A stretch of DNA of 15,253 nucleotides. Origin: Polaromonas sp. GTDB taxonomy: Bacteria; Pseudomonadota; Gammaproteobacteria; Burkholderiales; Burkholderiaceae_C. The notes under the pieces are model-generated. The model did no database searches, was not told where the DNA came from, and saw only the letters and a list, made by a program, of their open reading frames with translations. The stretch spans positions 1 through 15,253 of the forward strand of contig JAHFQQ010000048.1 of the NCBI GenBank assembly GCA_023259235.1, read 5' to 3'. The position numbers and the translations under genes were made by a program. This document shows positions 1-7,027 of the stretch, in pieces; the first letter of the stretch is position 1, and the number at the start of each line of letters is the position of its first letter.

Positions 1-44
1 CCGGTCATATCCGGCAGGGGCTTTTTACATCTGGAATCGAAACC

Positions 45-1352
45 ATGCGCCACTGCACCCATTTCGCCCGGCCACTGATTTTTGGCACGCTGCTCACCCT
101 GTCAACAATCTCCGCGCAAGCCGCCCCGCTGTCTGCCAATGGCATGGCATTCCCCACGGCGCAAGCGACCGACGAAAGCCCGCAAGGTCGCAAGTACCGC
201 GCCGGCATCCAGGCCCTGCTCCAAGGCAACCTGCCCAAGGCGAAGGCGGGTTTCGAAGCGGCACTGAAGATCGACCCCCGGTACGCACCCGCCCTGATCG
301 GGCTTGCCGGCGTGGCGCAGGCCGAGCGCAAACCGGCCGAGACTGAGCAGTACCTGCAGCGCGCCGAGCATGCGGCTCCCAGATCGCCCGCGGTGTATCT
401 GGCCTGGGGCAGGTATTTCATCGCCGGCAAGCAGTTCGACCGAGCCGAGCGGTCGCTGCTGAAAGCGCGCGAACTGGACCCGAAGGTGATGCCGCCCATG
501 CTCGAACTTGGCGACCTCTACCTGCACTCGGGCCGGGTCGCGGAGGCACGCAAGATTTATGGTGAGGCAGTCGCGCTGGACGCCGCAAACAAGTTTGCCC
601 AGTATGGTTTCGGCACCGCTGCGGCCGCAACCGGTCAACGCGAAGAAGCGCTGCGCGCCTTCGAGACAGCGGCCAAGCTGGCGCCCAAGGACCCAATGCC
701 GCTGCGCGCAGCCGGCCTCCTCTACCTGGAGGCCGGTGCAGTCGACAAGGCACTCGACGCATTTGACAAAGCGCTGGCCCGCCAGCCAAAGTTTATGCCC
801 TTGATGCTCGATCGCGCCGATGCGCTCGCACGCCAAAAACGCTGGAACGATGCCCTGGCACAGGTGGACCAGGCTGAAAAGCTGGCCCCGAACTCGGCTG
901 TGGTCCAGCTGAAGATGGCTGACATATACCAGGGCGCCGCACGCTGGGACGAGGCCGAGGCCCGCTACCTTGAGGCCATCCGGCTTGAGCCGCGCAGCGC
1001 CATCGCCTTCAACAACCTCGCATGGATGACGGTCACGCGCCATGGCGACTCGAAGAAGGCCGTCGAATGGGCGCGCAGGGCAGTTGAGCTGTCACCAGGT
1101 TCTTCACCTTTTCACGACACTCTGGGCTGGGCACTGCGCGCCGCCGGCGACCTGCCTGGCGCGCAAGCGAGCCTGCAACAGGCCATCACGCTGGAGCCAA
1201 AGGTTGCTGCCTATCACTTTCAACTTGGCGTGGTACAGGGCGAGCTGAAACTGCCGGCTGCAGCACGCGCGTCCTTGCAACGCGCGCTGGAACTCGACCC
1301 GCAACTGCCGCAGGCCGACGAGGCTCGCCGCTTGCTCAAGTCGCTCAATTGA
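45..1352 (+). CDS. Secreted tetratricopeptide-repeat protein
   Basis: The 435-residue product starts with a Sec signal peptide: basic start (MRHCTHFAR), hydrophobic core at about residues 10-22, and likely cleavage after AQA near residue 27. The rest, from about residue 50 to the C-terminus, is an almost unbroken series of roughly eleven 34-residue TPR units. They show the usual small residues (G/A at position 8, A at 20) and a P at the end of most units (for example KIDPRYAPALIGLAG and RLEPRSAIAFNNLAW). There is no lipobox, so it is probably a soluble periplasmic scaffold; partners cannot be read from sequence. It resembles the TPR proteins found with exopolysaccharide or envelope assembly systems, but no such genes are visible here. 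The ATG at 45 fits the signal peptide; the ribosome site before it is weak. It converges with the lytic transglycosylase gene. TPR call is sure, role unknown. Confidence 0.9.
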   Translation: MRHCTHFARPLIFGTLLTLSTISAQAAPLSANGMAFPTAQATDESPQGRKYRAGIQALLQGNLPKAKAGFEAALKIDPRYAPALIGLAGVAQAERKPAETEQYLQRAEHAAPRSPAVYLAWGRYFIAGKQFDRAERSLLKARELDPKVMPPMLELGDLYLHSGRVAEARKIYGEAVALDAANKFAQYGFGTAAAATGQREEALRAFETAAKLAPKDPMPLRAAGLLYLEAGAVDKALDAFDKALARQPKFMPLMLDRADALARQKRWNDALAQVDQAEKLAPNSAVVQLKMADIYQGAARWDEAEARYLEAIRLEPRSAIAFNNLAWMTVTRHGDSKKAVEWARRAVELSPGSSPFHDTLGWALRAAGDLPGAQASLQQAITLEPKVAAYHFQLGVVQGELKLPAAARASLQRALELDPQLPQADEARRLLKSLN

Positions 1353-1412
1353 AGGTCGAGCGCCAGAGTACCGTGGGTGTTGGCAGAAGTGACACTACGA
1401 CACGCGACATGA

Positions 1413-1430
1413 AAGCCGGGCTGGCGGCTT
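1413..1430. terminator. Inverted repeat in convergent gap, possible terminator
   Basis: AAGCCG and CGGCTT form 6-bp arms around a 6-nt loop between the converging stop codons of the TPR gene (1352) and the lytic transglycosylase gene (1451). Read on the minus strand the hairpin is followed only by TTC-like bases, not a real U tract, so termination is a guess based on position. Confidence 0.3.
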
Positions 1431-1450
1431 GAGCCAGACGGTTGACGCAG

Positions 1451-2389
1451 TTATTTCACGTGCCAGGACAGGCGCATCAGCGCAAGCGAGGGCGAGGGCT
1501 GGGCCACCGTGTCGTCAAACGGGTTGGCCGAAGTGCCGACCGCCTTGAGGATGCGTTGCACATAGGCCCGGGTTTCCTGATATGGCGGAACACCCAGGTA
1601 ACGCTCGACCTTGCCTTCGCCCGCGTTATAGGCAGCGGCCACCAGCGCCACATTGCCCTCAAAATAGGCCAGCAACCAGCGCAGATAGGCCAGGCCGCCC
1701 CGGAGATTCTGGACCGGGTCATAGGGATTTTTCACGTTGAAGCGCACGCTGGTCTGCGGGATGAGTTGCATCAGCCCCTGGGCGTTTTTGGGTGACAGCG
1801 CCAGACTGTTGAAATTCGATTCCGCGGCAATGATTGCCAGCGCCAGTTGCGGCTCCACCCGGTACTGGGGTGCCATTTGCATCACCAGATCAAAAATTTT
1901 CCGCGGAGCAATCGCCTGATAATCCACGCTCGGCTGCGCGGTCTCAGCGGGCGGGTACGCAGCGGGTGGCGGTGCCGGATCGCGCATGCAGACAGGGACT
2001 TCAGCGTCGGGGTCACCCACCATTTTCAACATGCGCTGGGCGACTTCGAGGCCCTGCTCGGCGGCCAAATGGAAAAAGAACGCGGCCAACCGGTCGCTGC
2101 GTTCCACCCCGCGCCCGTTGGCGTACATCCATCCCAGGCTGTATTGCGCCTGCGCGTCGCCCAGGCGTGCGCCCTTGCAGTACAGAGTGGCGGCCAGAAC
2201 CGGGTTGCGCGGCACGCCTTCGCCATGCTCGTAGGCGACGGCCTGCAGGCGCAGCCTGGTAATCAGGCTGCTGTCAGTGGCCCCATCGGTCATGGCGTCT
2301 TCCACCTGCGCCGCCATGGCAGAAAAGCAGGTCGCCACCAACACCAGCAGGATGGGTGAAAAACGCAGGCGCATGATTGCAGGCATCAT
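1451..2389 (-). CDS. Lytic transglycosylase (SLT domain) with Sel1-like repeats
   Basis: Probable periplasmic enzyme that cleaves the MurNAc-GlcNAc bond of peptidoglycan. Numbering from the ATG at 2389, the 312-residue protein has a signal peptide (hydrophobic LRFSPILLVLVATCFSAMAA, ending near residue 27), two Sel1-like repeats at about residues 47-115 (AVAYEHGEGVPRN, YSLGWMYANGRGVERSD), a proline-rich linker near 137-152, and a C-terminal SLT domain at about 165-285. The SLT hallmarks are present: the catalytic glutamate in AIIAAESNFN (about E190), AQGLMQL, the AAYNAGEG motif, and YQETRAYVQRI. The open frame begins at a GTG (2392) followed by ATG at 2389, 2386 and 2374. None has a strong Shine-Dalgarno; the 2374 ATG (MRLRF) is an equally credible start. 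Family call is strong; its physiological niche is not evident from context. Confidence 0.92.
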   Translation of the reverse strand: MMPAIMRLRFSPILLVLVATCFSAMAAQVEDAMTDGATDSSLITRLRLQAVAYEHGEGVPRNPVLAATLYCKGARLGDAQAQYSLGWMYANGRGVERSDRLAAFFFHLAAEQGLEVAQRMLKMVGDPDAEVPVCMRDPAPPPAAYPPAETAQPSVDYQAIAPRKIFDLVMQMAPQYRVEPQLALAIIAAESNFNSLALSPKNAQGLMQLIPQTSVRFNVKNPYDPVQNLRGGLAYLRWLLAYFEGNVALVAAAYNAGEGKVERYLGVPPYQETRAYVQRILKAVGTSANPFDDTVAQPSPSLALMRLSWHVK

Positions 2390-2410
2390 CACTTTTCGCG
2401 TGTTTGTAAG

Positions 2411-2438
2411 GCTATAGCCTTGTCCAGTGTGGTGTGAA
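2411..2438 (-). promoter_or_regulatory. Candidate sigma70 promoter of the lytic transglycosylase gene
   Basis: On the minus strand TTCACA (2438-2433; 5 of 6 to TTGACA) and TATAGC (2416-2411; 4 of 6 to TATAAT) are separated by 16 bp. The -10 lies inside the palindrome GGCTATAGCC (2410-2419). Transcription would begin near 2404, leaving a leader of only about 15 nt before the start codon. Prediction by eye only. Confidence 0.4.
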
Positions 2439-2640
2439 CCGGAGAATATTAATTGGAGTTAGCCACGATCCGCTTAATTTCCCAAGTGGTACCAGACTGG
2501 TCCTGATGCTAACCAAGCACTAGTCATGCCAATAGAGAATAGGGAAGCCGAATACCCTTTAAACTCAATGAGTTGAATGTTTTCGGCGGTTCAGAACCCG
2601 TTCGTTTGAATGGCTTCGAGGCGATATTGTAAAAATGTTC
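2439..2640. other. AT-rich stretch with no recognisable gene
   Basis: This part of the 0.8-kb gap between the lytic transglycosylase and bactofilin genes holds no open frame with family features. Counting bases, 2401-2640 is about 45% G+C, whereas coding lines nearby are in the sixties. It contains small inverted repeats: ACCAG-A-CTGGT at 2491-2501 and AACTCA-A-TGAGTT at 2562-2574. It may be the far, fully eroded end of the asparaginase pseudogene or simply upstream spacer. I see nothing else. Confidence 0.5.
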
Positions 2641-2739
2641 GACACTCAAACGCTATTGGTCGGGTCTCTCAAAGAGCCAACCTGCATCGCCGCCAGACAA
2701 ATCAACAAGCCAAACTCCAAAGACTATTCGCTGCACCAG

Positions 2740-3024
2740 CCACCGTTGCGGATGCCGAGCAGACGCTGACGGTCAACACCACGGCCGCAGCGGAAATGCG
2801 GCGCAGCTGGCAGGGGATGATGAGGGGGCGACCTAGTCATTCAGGTTCAGGTTATGCCGCACGCAGTGAGCCAAAAACCCCGCTGTTGTCCGCTGCAGTT
2901 GTTATGCCGCTCGTCATAGGCCAGATCGGCGGGCGGCGACAGGCATATCCTCCCCATTGTGGCTGGCGCACAGCATGGCGATCTGCGGGTCGCCGAAGCC
3001 GAAGTGCCGCAGGCCTTCCCGAGC
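2740..3024 (-). pseudogene. Decayed L-asparaginase II-family gene
   Basis: Four stretches read in order on the minus strand match landmarks of the bacterial asparaginase II family (PF06089), but in alternating frames. They are GLRHFGFGDPQIAMLCASH then NGED (3015-2947), the family signature DERHNNCSGQ (HNNCSG at 2906-2889), GFLAHCVRHNLNLND (2880-2836, directly followed by TAG), and HHPL (2822-2811) with a possible CGRGVDRQRL after it. The frame changes between the first and second, second and third, and third and fourth blocks. CASHNGED and HNNCSG are only 40 nt apart, where intact members have several tens of residues, so an internal deletion is likely. No intact N-terminus or C-terminus is recognisable; the ends given are approximate. 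The functional enzyme would hydrolyse asparagine to aspartate and ammonia. This copy cannot encode it. Confidence 0.82.
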
Positions 3025-3197
3025 CGGATGTTCGTTGCTGCGGCGGCTCTTATCGCAAGCCGTTTTTTATCAACACCTGGCAAGCGCCTGCGCGGCACAA
3101 TCTGATGCCCGCGGAATGTAAGAATTAATTTCGTTACCTCTCTTGCATGCGTTGCAGACTTTTTGTGTCTTGCCGACGTAGCATTCGTTCTTTTTTC

Positions 3198-3202
3198 AAG
3201 GA
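3198..3202 (+). promoter_or_regulatory. Ribosome binding site of bactofilin gene
   Basis: AAGGA lies six bases before the ATG at 3209 and supports that start over any other. Confidence 0.7.
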
Positions 3203-3208
3203 CGACTC

Positions 3209-3769
3209 ATGGCAACACCGTTTTTTGGCAAGCGAGAAAATGAAACACTGTCCAATCCGAATCTGCGGCCGGCCGCGGCCGGCGCTTATGGGGCCGCGGG
3301 CGCATCGGGCACGTTGGCATCGACAGCCCAGACCGCTGGCGCGCAAAACGCTCCCAGGGCGGTGAGCGACGCGGCCACGACCACCAGCGGCGCAAAGGAG
3401 GGCGGCAGCAAGCTGACGGTCGGGCCCAACATCAAGCTCAAGGGCGTTGAGATCACCGATTGCGACACGCTGGTGGTGGAAGGCCTGGTCGAGGCCACCA
3501 TGGATTCGCGTGTGATGCAGATCGCTGAGCAGGGCGCATTCAAGGGTTCGGCTGAAATCGACGTGGCGGAAATCCGTGGCGAATTCAAGGGCAACCTGAC
3601 GGTGCGTCAGAAGCTGGTGATTTATTCAACCGGCAAAGTGACCGGCACCATCCGCTATGGCAAGCTGGTGGTTGAGGAAGGCGGCCAGCTCTCGGGGGAA
3701 ATCCTCTTTGGCACGGCTGGCCCCGCCAAGCCAGCAAGCCTGGACAAACCCGGGTTGCAGGCGGTCTGA
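3209..3769 (+). CDS. Bactofilin (polymer-forming cytoskeletal protein)
   Basis: The 186-residue product has the bactofilin layout: a disordered Ala/Gly/Thr-rich N-terminal tail (about residues 1-66), a central beta-helical DUF583/PF04519 domain (about 68-168), and a short tail with Pro and Lys. The core shows the regular short-strand repeat with alternating hydrophobic residues and turn glycines: VGPNIKLKGVEITDCDTLVV, then AFKGSAEIDVAEIRGEFKG and GKVTGTIRYGKLVVEEGGQ. Bactofilins polymerise without nucleotides into membrane-associated filaments that place envelope enzymes and help shape cells. In many bacteria bactofilin genes sit next to a peptidoglycan hydrolase of the M23 family. Here the nearest is the SLT-type transglycosylase across the pseudogene region, on the other strand, so linkage is only suggestive. 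A good ribosome site supports the start. It converges with glcD. Confidence 0.93.
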   Translation: MATPFFGKRENETLSNPNLRPAAAGAYGAAGASGTLASTAQTAGAQNAPRAVSDAATTTSGAKEGGSKLTVGPNIKLKGVEITDCDTLVVEGLVEATMDSRVMQIAEQGAFKGSAEIDVAEIRGEFKGNLTVRQKLVIYSTGKVTGTIRYGKLVVEEGGQLSGEILFGTAGPAKPASLDKPGLQAV

Positions 3770-3997
3770 GGAGTCATCTGGCTTTCGGCGCGGGGCGGCG
3801 AAGCGGGCTCGCGCCAACGCAGCCTGAAGACTGGCGCTTTCAGCAGTGCTCCGCGCCAGCCCGGCAGCACTGCCATGCGCACGCCCTGCTCGCTCGTCTG
3901 GGAAAGATGTGCCATGGCCCCGCACGGAACGGCACAAAGAGTAACGAAAGGTGCGAGAGCCAATGGCCGGTGCGTCCCGAAGCCCGTTTCTGCCCAA
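3770..3997. other. Convergent spacer between bactofilin and glcD
   Basis: A G+C-rich 228-bp gap between two converging stop codons. Frames that cross it have no family features and overlap the flanking genes. I find no clear terminator with a T tract on either strand. Confidence 0.5.
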
Positions 3998-5500
3998 TCA
4001 GAAGCGCGGCAAATCCGGATGCGCCAACTGCCCGCCGCGCACCAGCTTTTTCCCGTACTCGACGCAGCGGTTCAGCGTGGGAATCACCTTGCCGGGATTG
4101 AGCAGCCCCTTGGGGTCAAAGGCGCGCTTGACGCCAAACATCTGCTCGTTCTCCTGCACGGAAAACTGCACGCACATGGAGTTGAGCTTTTCCACGCCAA
4201 CGCCGTGCTCACCGGTAATGGTGCCGCCCATGGCCACGCTGGTTTCCAGAATTTCGGCGCCAAACGCCTCGGCGCGCTGCAACTGGCCGGGATCGTTGGC
4301 GTCAAACAGGATCAGCGGGTGCAGGTTGCCGTCGCCGGCGTGGAAGACATTGCAGCAGCGCAAGCTGTACTTTTTTTCCATTCCGGCAATGGCCAGCAAA
4401 ATGTCGGCCAGACGCTTGCGCGGAATGGTGGAGTCCATGCACATGTAGTCGGGGCTGATGCGGCCCGAGGCCGGAAACGCATTTTTGCGGCCGCTCCAGA
4501 AACGCAGGCGTTCGGCTTCGTTCTGGCTCACCGCAATGGCGCTGGCGCCATGCAGGCGCAGCACCTCGCTCATGCGGCCGATTTCTTCCCCGACTTCTTC
4601 GGGCGTGCCGTCGCTCTCACACAGCAGGATTGCCGCGGCGCTCAGGTCGTAGCCGGCATGCACGAAGTCTTCCACCGCTGCCGTCATGGGCTTGTCCATC
4701 ATCTCCAGCCCGGCCGGAATGATGCCCGCGGCAATCACCGCCGCCACGGCATCGCCGGCTTTGCGCAAATCGTCAAAGCTGGCCATGATGCAGCGCGCCA
4801 GCTGCGGCCTGGGCACCAGCCTGACGGTGACTTCCGTGGTGACCGCCAGCATGCCTTCGCTGCCAATGATGATGCTCAGCAAATCATAGCCCGCGGCATC
4901 CAGCGCATCACTGCCAAACTCGACTTCCTCACCCTCGATCGTGAAGCCTTTTACCTTCAGCACGTTGTGCACCGTGAGGCCGTATTTCAGGCAGTGCACG
5001 CCACCAGAATTTTCAGCCACGTTGCCGCCAATGGTGCAGGCAATCTGGCTCGATGGGTCGGGCGCGTAATACAGGCCGAAGGGCGCTGCCGCCTCGGAAA
5101 TCGCCAGGTTGCGGACACCGCCTTGCACCACGGCGGTGCGGCTCACCGGGTCCAGCTTGAGGATTTTGTTGAATCTGGCCAGCGACAGCGTGACGCCCAG
5201 TTTGTGCGGCATGGCACCGCCCGAGAGGCCCGTGCCGGCGCCGCGCGCCACCACCGGAACGTCCAGCGCGTGGCAGGTCTTGAGCACGGCCTGCACCTCG
5301 GCATAAGTCTCAGGCAAGGCCACAGCCAACGGCCGCTCGCGGTAGGCCGTCAGCCCGTCACATTCGTAGGGCGTGGTGTCTTCGGCGTTCCACAGCACGG
5401 CATGCCTGGGCAACACGGCAGACAGCGCCTGCGCCACCTGCAACTGGCGTTCTGATCTTGTCTGTAAATCGTGCTTCGTCTGCGAAGGGGATGCGTTCAT
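3998..5500 (-). CDS. glcD: Glycolate oxidase FAD-linked subunit GlcD
   Basis: FAD-dependent oxidation of glycolate to glyoxylate, normally as the GlcDEF complex at the inner membrane. The 500-residue protein is the same size as E. coli GlcD and collinear with it as I remember that sequence. It has a PCMH-type FAD-binding domain (about 50-230) with VARGAGTGLSGGA (84-96), YYAPDPSSQIACTIGGNVAE (144-163) and GSEGMLAVTTEVT (213-225), then a FAD-oxidase C-terminal domain (about 235-475) with NVFHAGDGNLHPLILFD (384-400), ITGEHGVG (428-435) and FDPKGLLNPGK. The open frame extends upstream to 5659, but conserved sequence begins with the ATG at 5500. That start is preceded by a weak GGA. No glcE or glcF lies beside it; downstream is bactofilin on the other strand. 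D-lactate dehydrogenase is the main alternative, but motifs favour GlcD. Confidence 0.9.
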   Translation of the reverse strand: MNASPSQTKHDLQTRSERQLQVAQALSAVLPRHAVLWNAEDTTPYECDGLTAYRERPLAVALPETYAEVQAVLKTCHALDVPVVARGAGTGLSGGAMPHKLGVTLSLARFNKILKLDPVSRTAVVQGGVRNLAISEAAAPFGLYYAPDPSSQIACTIGGNVAENSGGVHCLKYGLTVHNVLKVKGFTIEGEEVEFGSDALDAAGYDLLSIIIGSEGMLAVTTEVTVRLVPRPQLARCIMASFDDLRKAGDAVAAVIAAGIIPAGLEMMDKPMTAAVEDFVHAGYDLSAAAILLCESDGTPEEVGEEIGRMSEVLRLHGASAIAVSQNEAERLRFWSGRKNAFPASGRISPDYMCMDSTIPRKRLADILLAIAGMEKKYSLRCCNVFHAGDGNLHPLILFDANDPGQLQRAEAFGAEILETSVAMGGTITGEHGVGVEKLNSMCVQFSVQENEQMFGVKRAFDPKGLLNPGKVIPTLNRCVEYGKKLVRGGQLAHPDLPRF

Positions 5501-5657
5501 GATGTGTCCGGGTTTGAAGTCACACTGTAGAGCAAGCCGCCCGCGCCGGGTTGAAGAAATTTGCAGGCTTGCATGAAAAGCCGGATCAGCCGGCGCGCCG
5601 CCAGCGGTTCTATCGCCCGGCTGACCACGCCGGCCACCAAAATAGTAGTATCCGCCC

Positions 5658-7007
5658 ATGATGCCCGATCAGCACCCTGCCCATGATGCCCGGCCGCAAG
5701 CCGATACCGCGCTGCCGCCTGACGACCCGTTGCGCGCAGCGCTGCACAATGAAGTCCATGCGCGGCCGTCGGCACGGCTGCGGTTGCCAGCGCTGATCAT
5801 TTACGTCGCCGTACTCAACGAGGACGTGACGCGCGAGCAGGAATGCGCCCATTTACGCCGCCTGCCCGGTCAACAGCAATTGCCGCTGGAGAGCCTGCAC
5901 GGCAACTTTCTGCGCCTGCGCTTTGAAGGCTACACCGTCACGTGGGAGCGGCATACCGAGTTCACCCGCTACTCGATCGTGCAGCCGCTGCCCGCCAGTG
6001 CGCTGCCGGGCGCTAGTGCACCCGAGTTATTGTCTGCCCTGGCGGTTGCTCCCGAATGGCTGCGCGGCATTTCCGGCCGTACGGTTGCAGCCATGCAACT
6101 CGCCCTGCTTGAAGAGGATCTGTCCGATGAGCGGGCGTTGATGGATCAGGCGCAGGCCTGGTTTGGCGGGCGCACCGTGGTGGCGTCCAGATTAGGCGAT
6201 GAGCATTCCTGGGCGTTGACGGAATTTCGCATTGGCGCTGACGGCTTTGAGCGCATGCTGGTGATCGCCCCGCCCGGCACCACCGAAACGCGCGTCGGCC
6301 GCATTGCGCAGCGCCTGCTGGAACTCGAAACCTACCGCCTGATGGCGCTGCGCGGCCTGCCCGTGGCCAAACAGCTCGGCCCGATGCTGGCCGAGGCCGA
6401 GCACACCCTCGCCGACATCACGGCGCAACTCGAAAACAAGTCGGCCTCTGACCAGCAATTGCTGGACACGCTGGTGGCGCTGGCTGCGCACGTGGAGCGC
6501 GCCACGGCCGAGCATGTGTACCGCTTTTCGGCCACGCGCGCCTATGACACGCTGGTGGGCCAGCGCATTGCGGAACTGCGCGAAAAACCCATTGCCGGCA
6601 CCCAGACCCTGGGCGTCTTCATGCAGCGCCGCCTGTCGCCCGCCATCGCCACGGTGGCAGCCACGGCGCAGCGCCTGGCTTCGCTGTCAGAGCGCGTGGC
6701 GCGCACCAGCGCACTGCTGCGCACGCGCGTGGACATCGTCACCGAGGCGCAAAACCAGCAACTGCTGGAAAAGCTCACGCGCGGGCAGGAACTGCAGTTG
6801 CGCCTGCAGTCCACCGTGGAGGGCCTGTCGATTGCCGCCATCTCGTACTACGTGGTGAGCTTGCTGCTGTATGTTGGCAAGGCGCTCAAGGGCGCGGGCC
6901 TGCCAATCAACCCGGAGATCATCGCGGGGGTGATGATTCCACTGGTGCTGTGGGGGGTGTGGCGCACCACCAGGCGCATTCACAAAAAGCTGGGCGCCAG
7001 GCCTTGA
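5658..7007 (+). CDS. DUF3422 family membrane protein
   Basis: Conserved proteobacterial protein of unknown function (DUF3422, PF11902), 449 residues. Near the N-terminus is the family's HNEVHARP block (30-37), followed by a mixed alpha/beta soluble region. A long helical, probably coiled-coil region follows at about residues 210-390 (LAEAEHTLADITAQLENKS, RLASLSERVARTSALLRTRV, AQNQQLLEKLTRGQELQLRL). Two transmembrane helices lie at the C-terminus, at about 391-411 (LSIAAISYYVVSLLLYVGKAL) and 420-437 (IIAGVMIPLVLWGVWRT), then a basic tail (RRIHKK). This suggests a large cytoplasmic domain tethered by a C-terminal hairpin. ATG codons at 5658 and 5661 are both possible; no clear ribosome site precedes them. 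It is divergent from glcD and converges with the LysR gene, with only 20 bp between stop codons. No function can be assigned. Confidence 0.85.
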   Translation: MMPDQHPAHDARPQADTALPPDDPLRAALHNEVHARPSARLRLPALIIYVAVLNEDVTREQECAHLRRLPGQQQLPLESLHGNFLRLRFEGYTVTWERHTEFTRYSIVQPLPASALPGASAPELLSALAVAPEWLRGISGRTVAAMQLALLEEDLSDERALMDQAQAWFGGRTVVASRLGDEHSWALTEFRIGADGFERMLVIAPPGTTETRVGRIAQRLLELETYRLMALRGLPVAKQLGPMLAEAEHTLADITAQLENKSASDQQLLDTLVALAAHVERATAEHVYRFSATRAYDTLVGQRIAELREKPIAGTQTLGVFMQRRLSPAIATVAATAQRLASLSERVARTSALLRTRVDIVTEAQNQQLLEKLTRGQELQLRLQSTVEGLSIAAISYYVVSLLLYVGKALKGAGLPINPEIIAGVMIPLVLWGVWRTTRRIHKKLGARP

Positions 7008-7008
7008 A

Positions 7009-7021
7009 GTCGCCGGGCGAC
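7009..7021. terminator. Palindrome in the 20-bp convergent gap
   Basis: GTCGCC-G-GGCGAC is a perfect inverted repeat lying between the stop codons of the DUF3422 gene (7007) and the LysR gene (7028). Its position would suit a two-way terminator, but there is no T tract on either side, so this is weak. Confidence 0.3.
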
Positions 7022-7027
7022 AGGCGG

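Noticed and set aside
102..1043. 313-codon minus-strand open frame
   Set aside because: It is antisense to the TPR gene; the plus-strand frame has clear TPR periodicity and a signal peptide.
2439..2640. Possible mobile-element end in the AT-rich gap
   Set aside because: No terminal inverted repeats with matching partner, no target-site duplication and no transposase fragment could be found by eye.
2610..3128. 172-codon plus-strand open frame in the intergenic region
   Set aside because: No domain features, no ribosome site, and it overlies the minus-strand asparaginase II relic, which has recognisable family motifs.
3875..5455. 526-codon open frame on the plus strand
   Set aside because: It is antisense to glcD, whose minus-strand protein matches the GlcD family along its full length. 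The plus-strand product is rich in His, Gln, Arg and Ala with no motifs, as expected for a shadow frame in G+C-rich DNA.
5501..5659. 53-residue upstream extension of GlcD
   Set aside because: It would overlap the DUF3422 start and lies outside the conserved GlcD length; the ATG at 5500 gives 500 residues as in E. coli GlcD.
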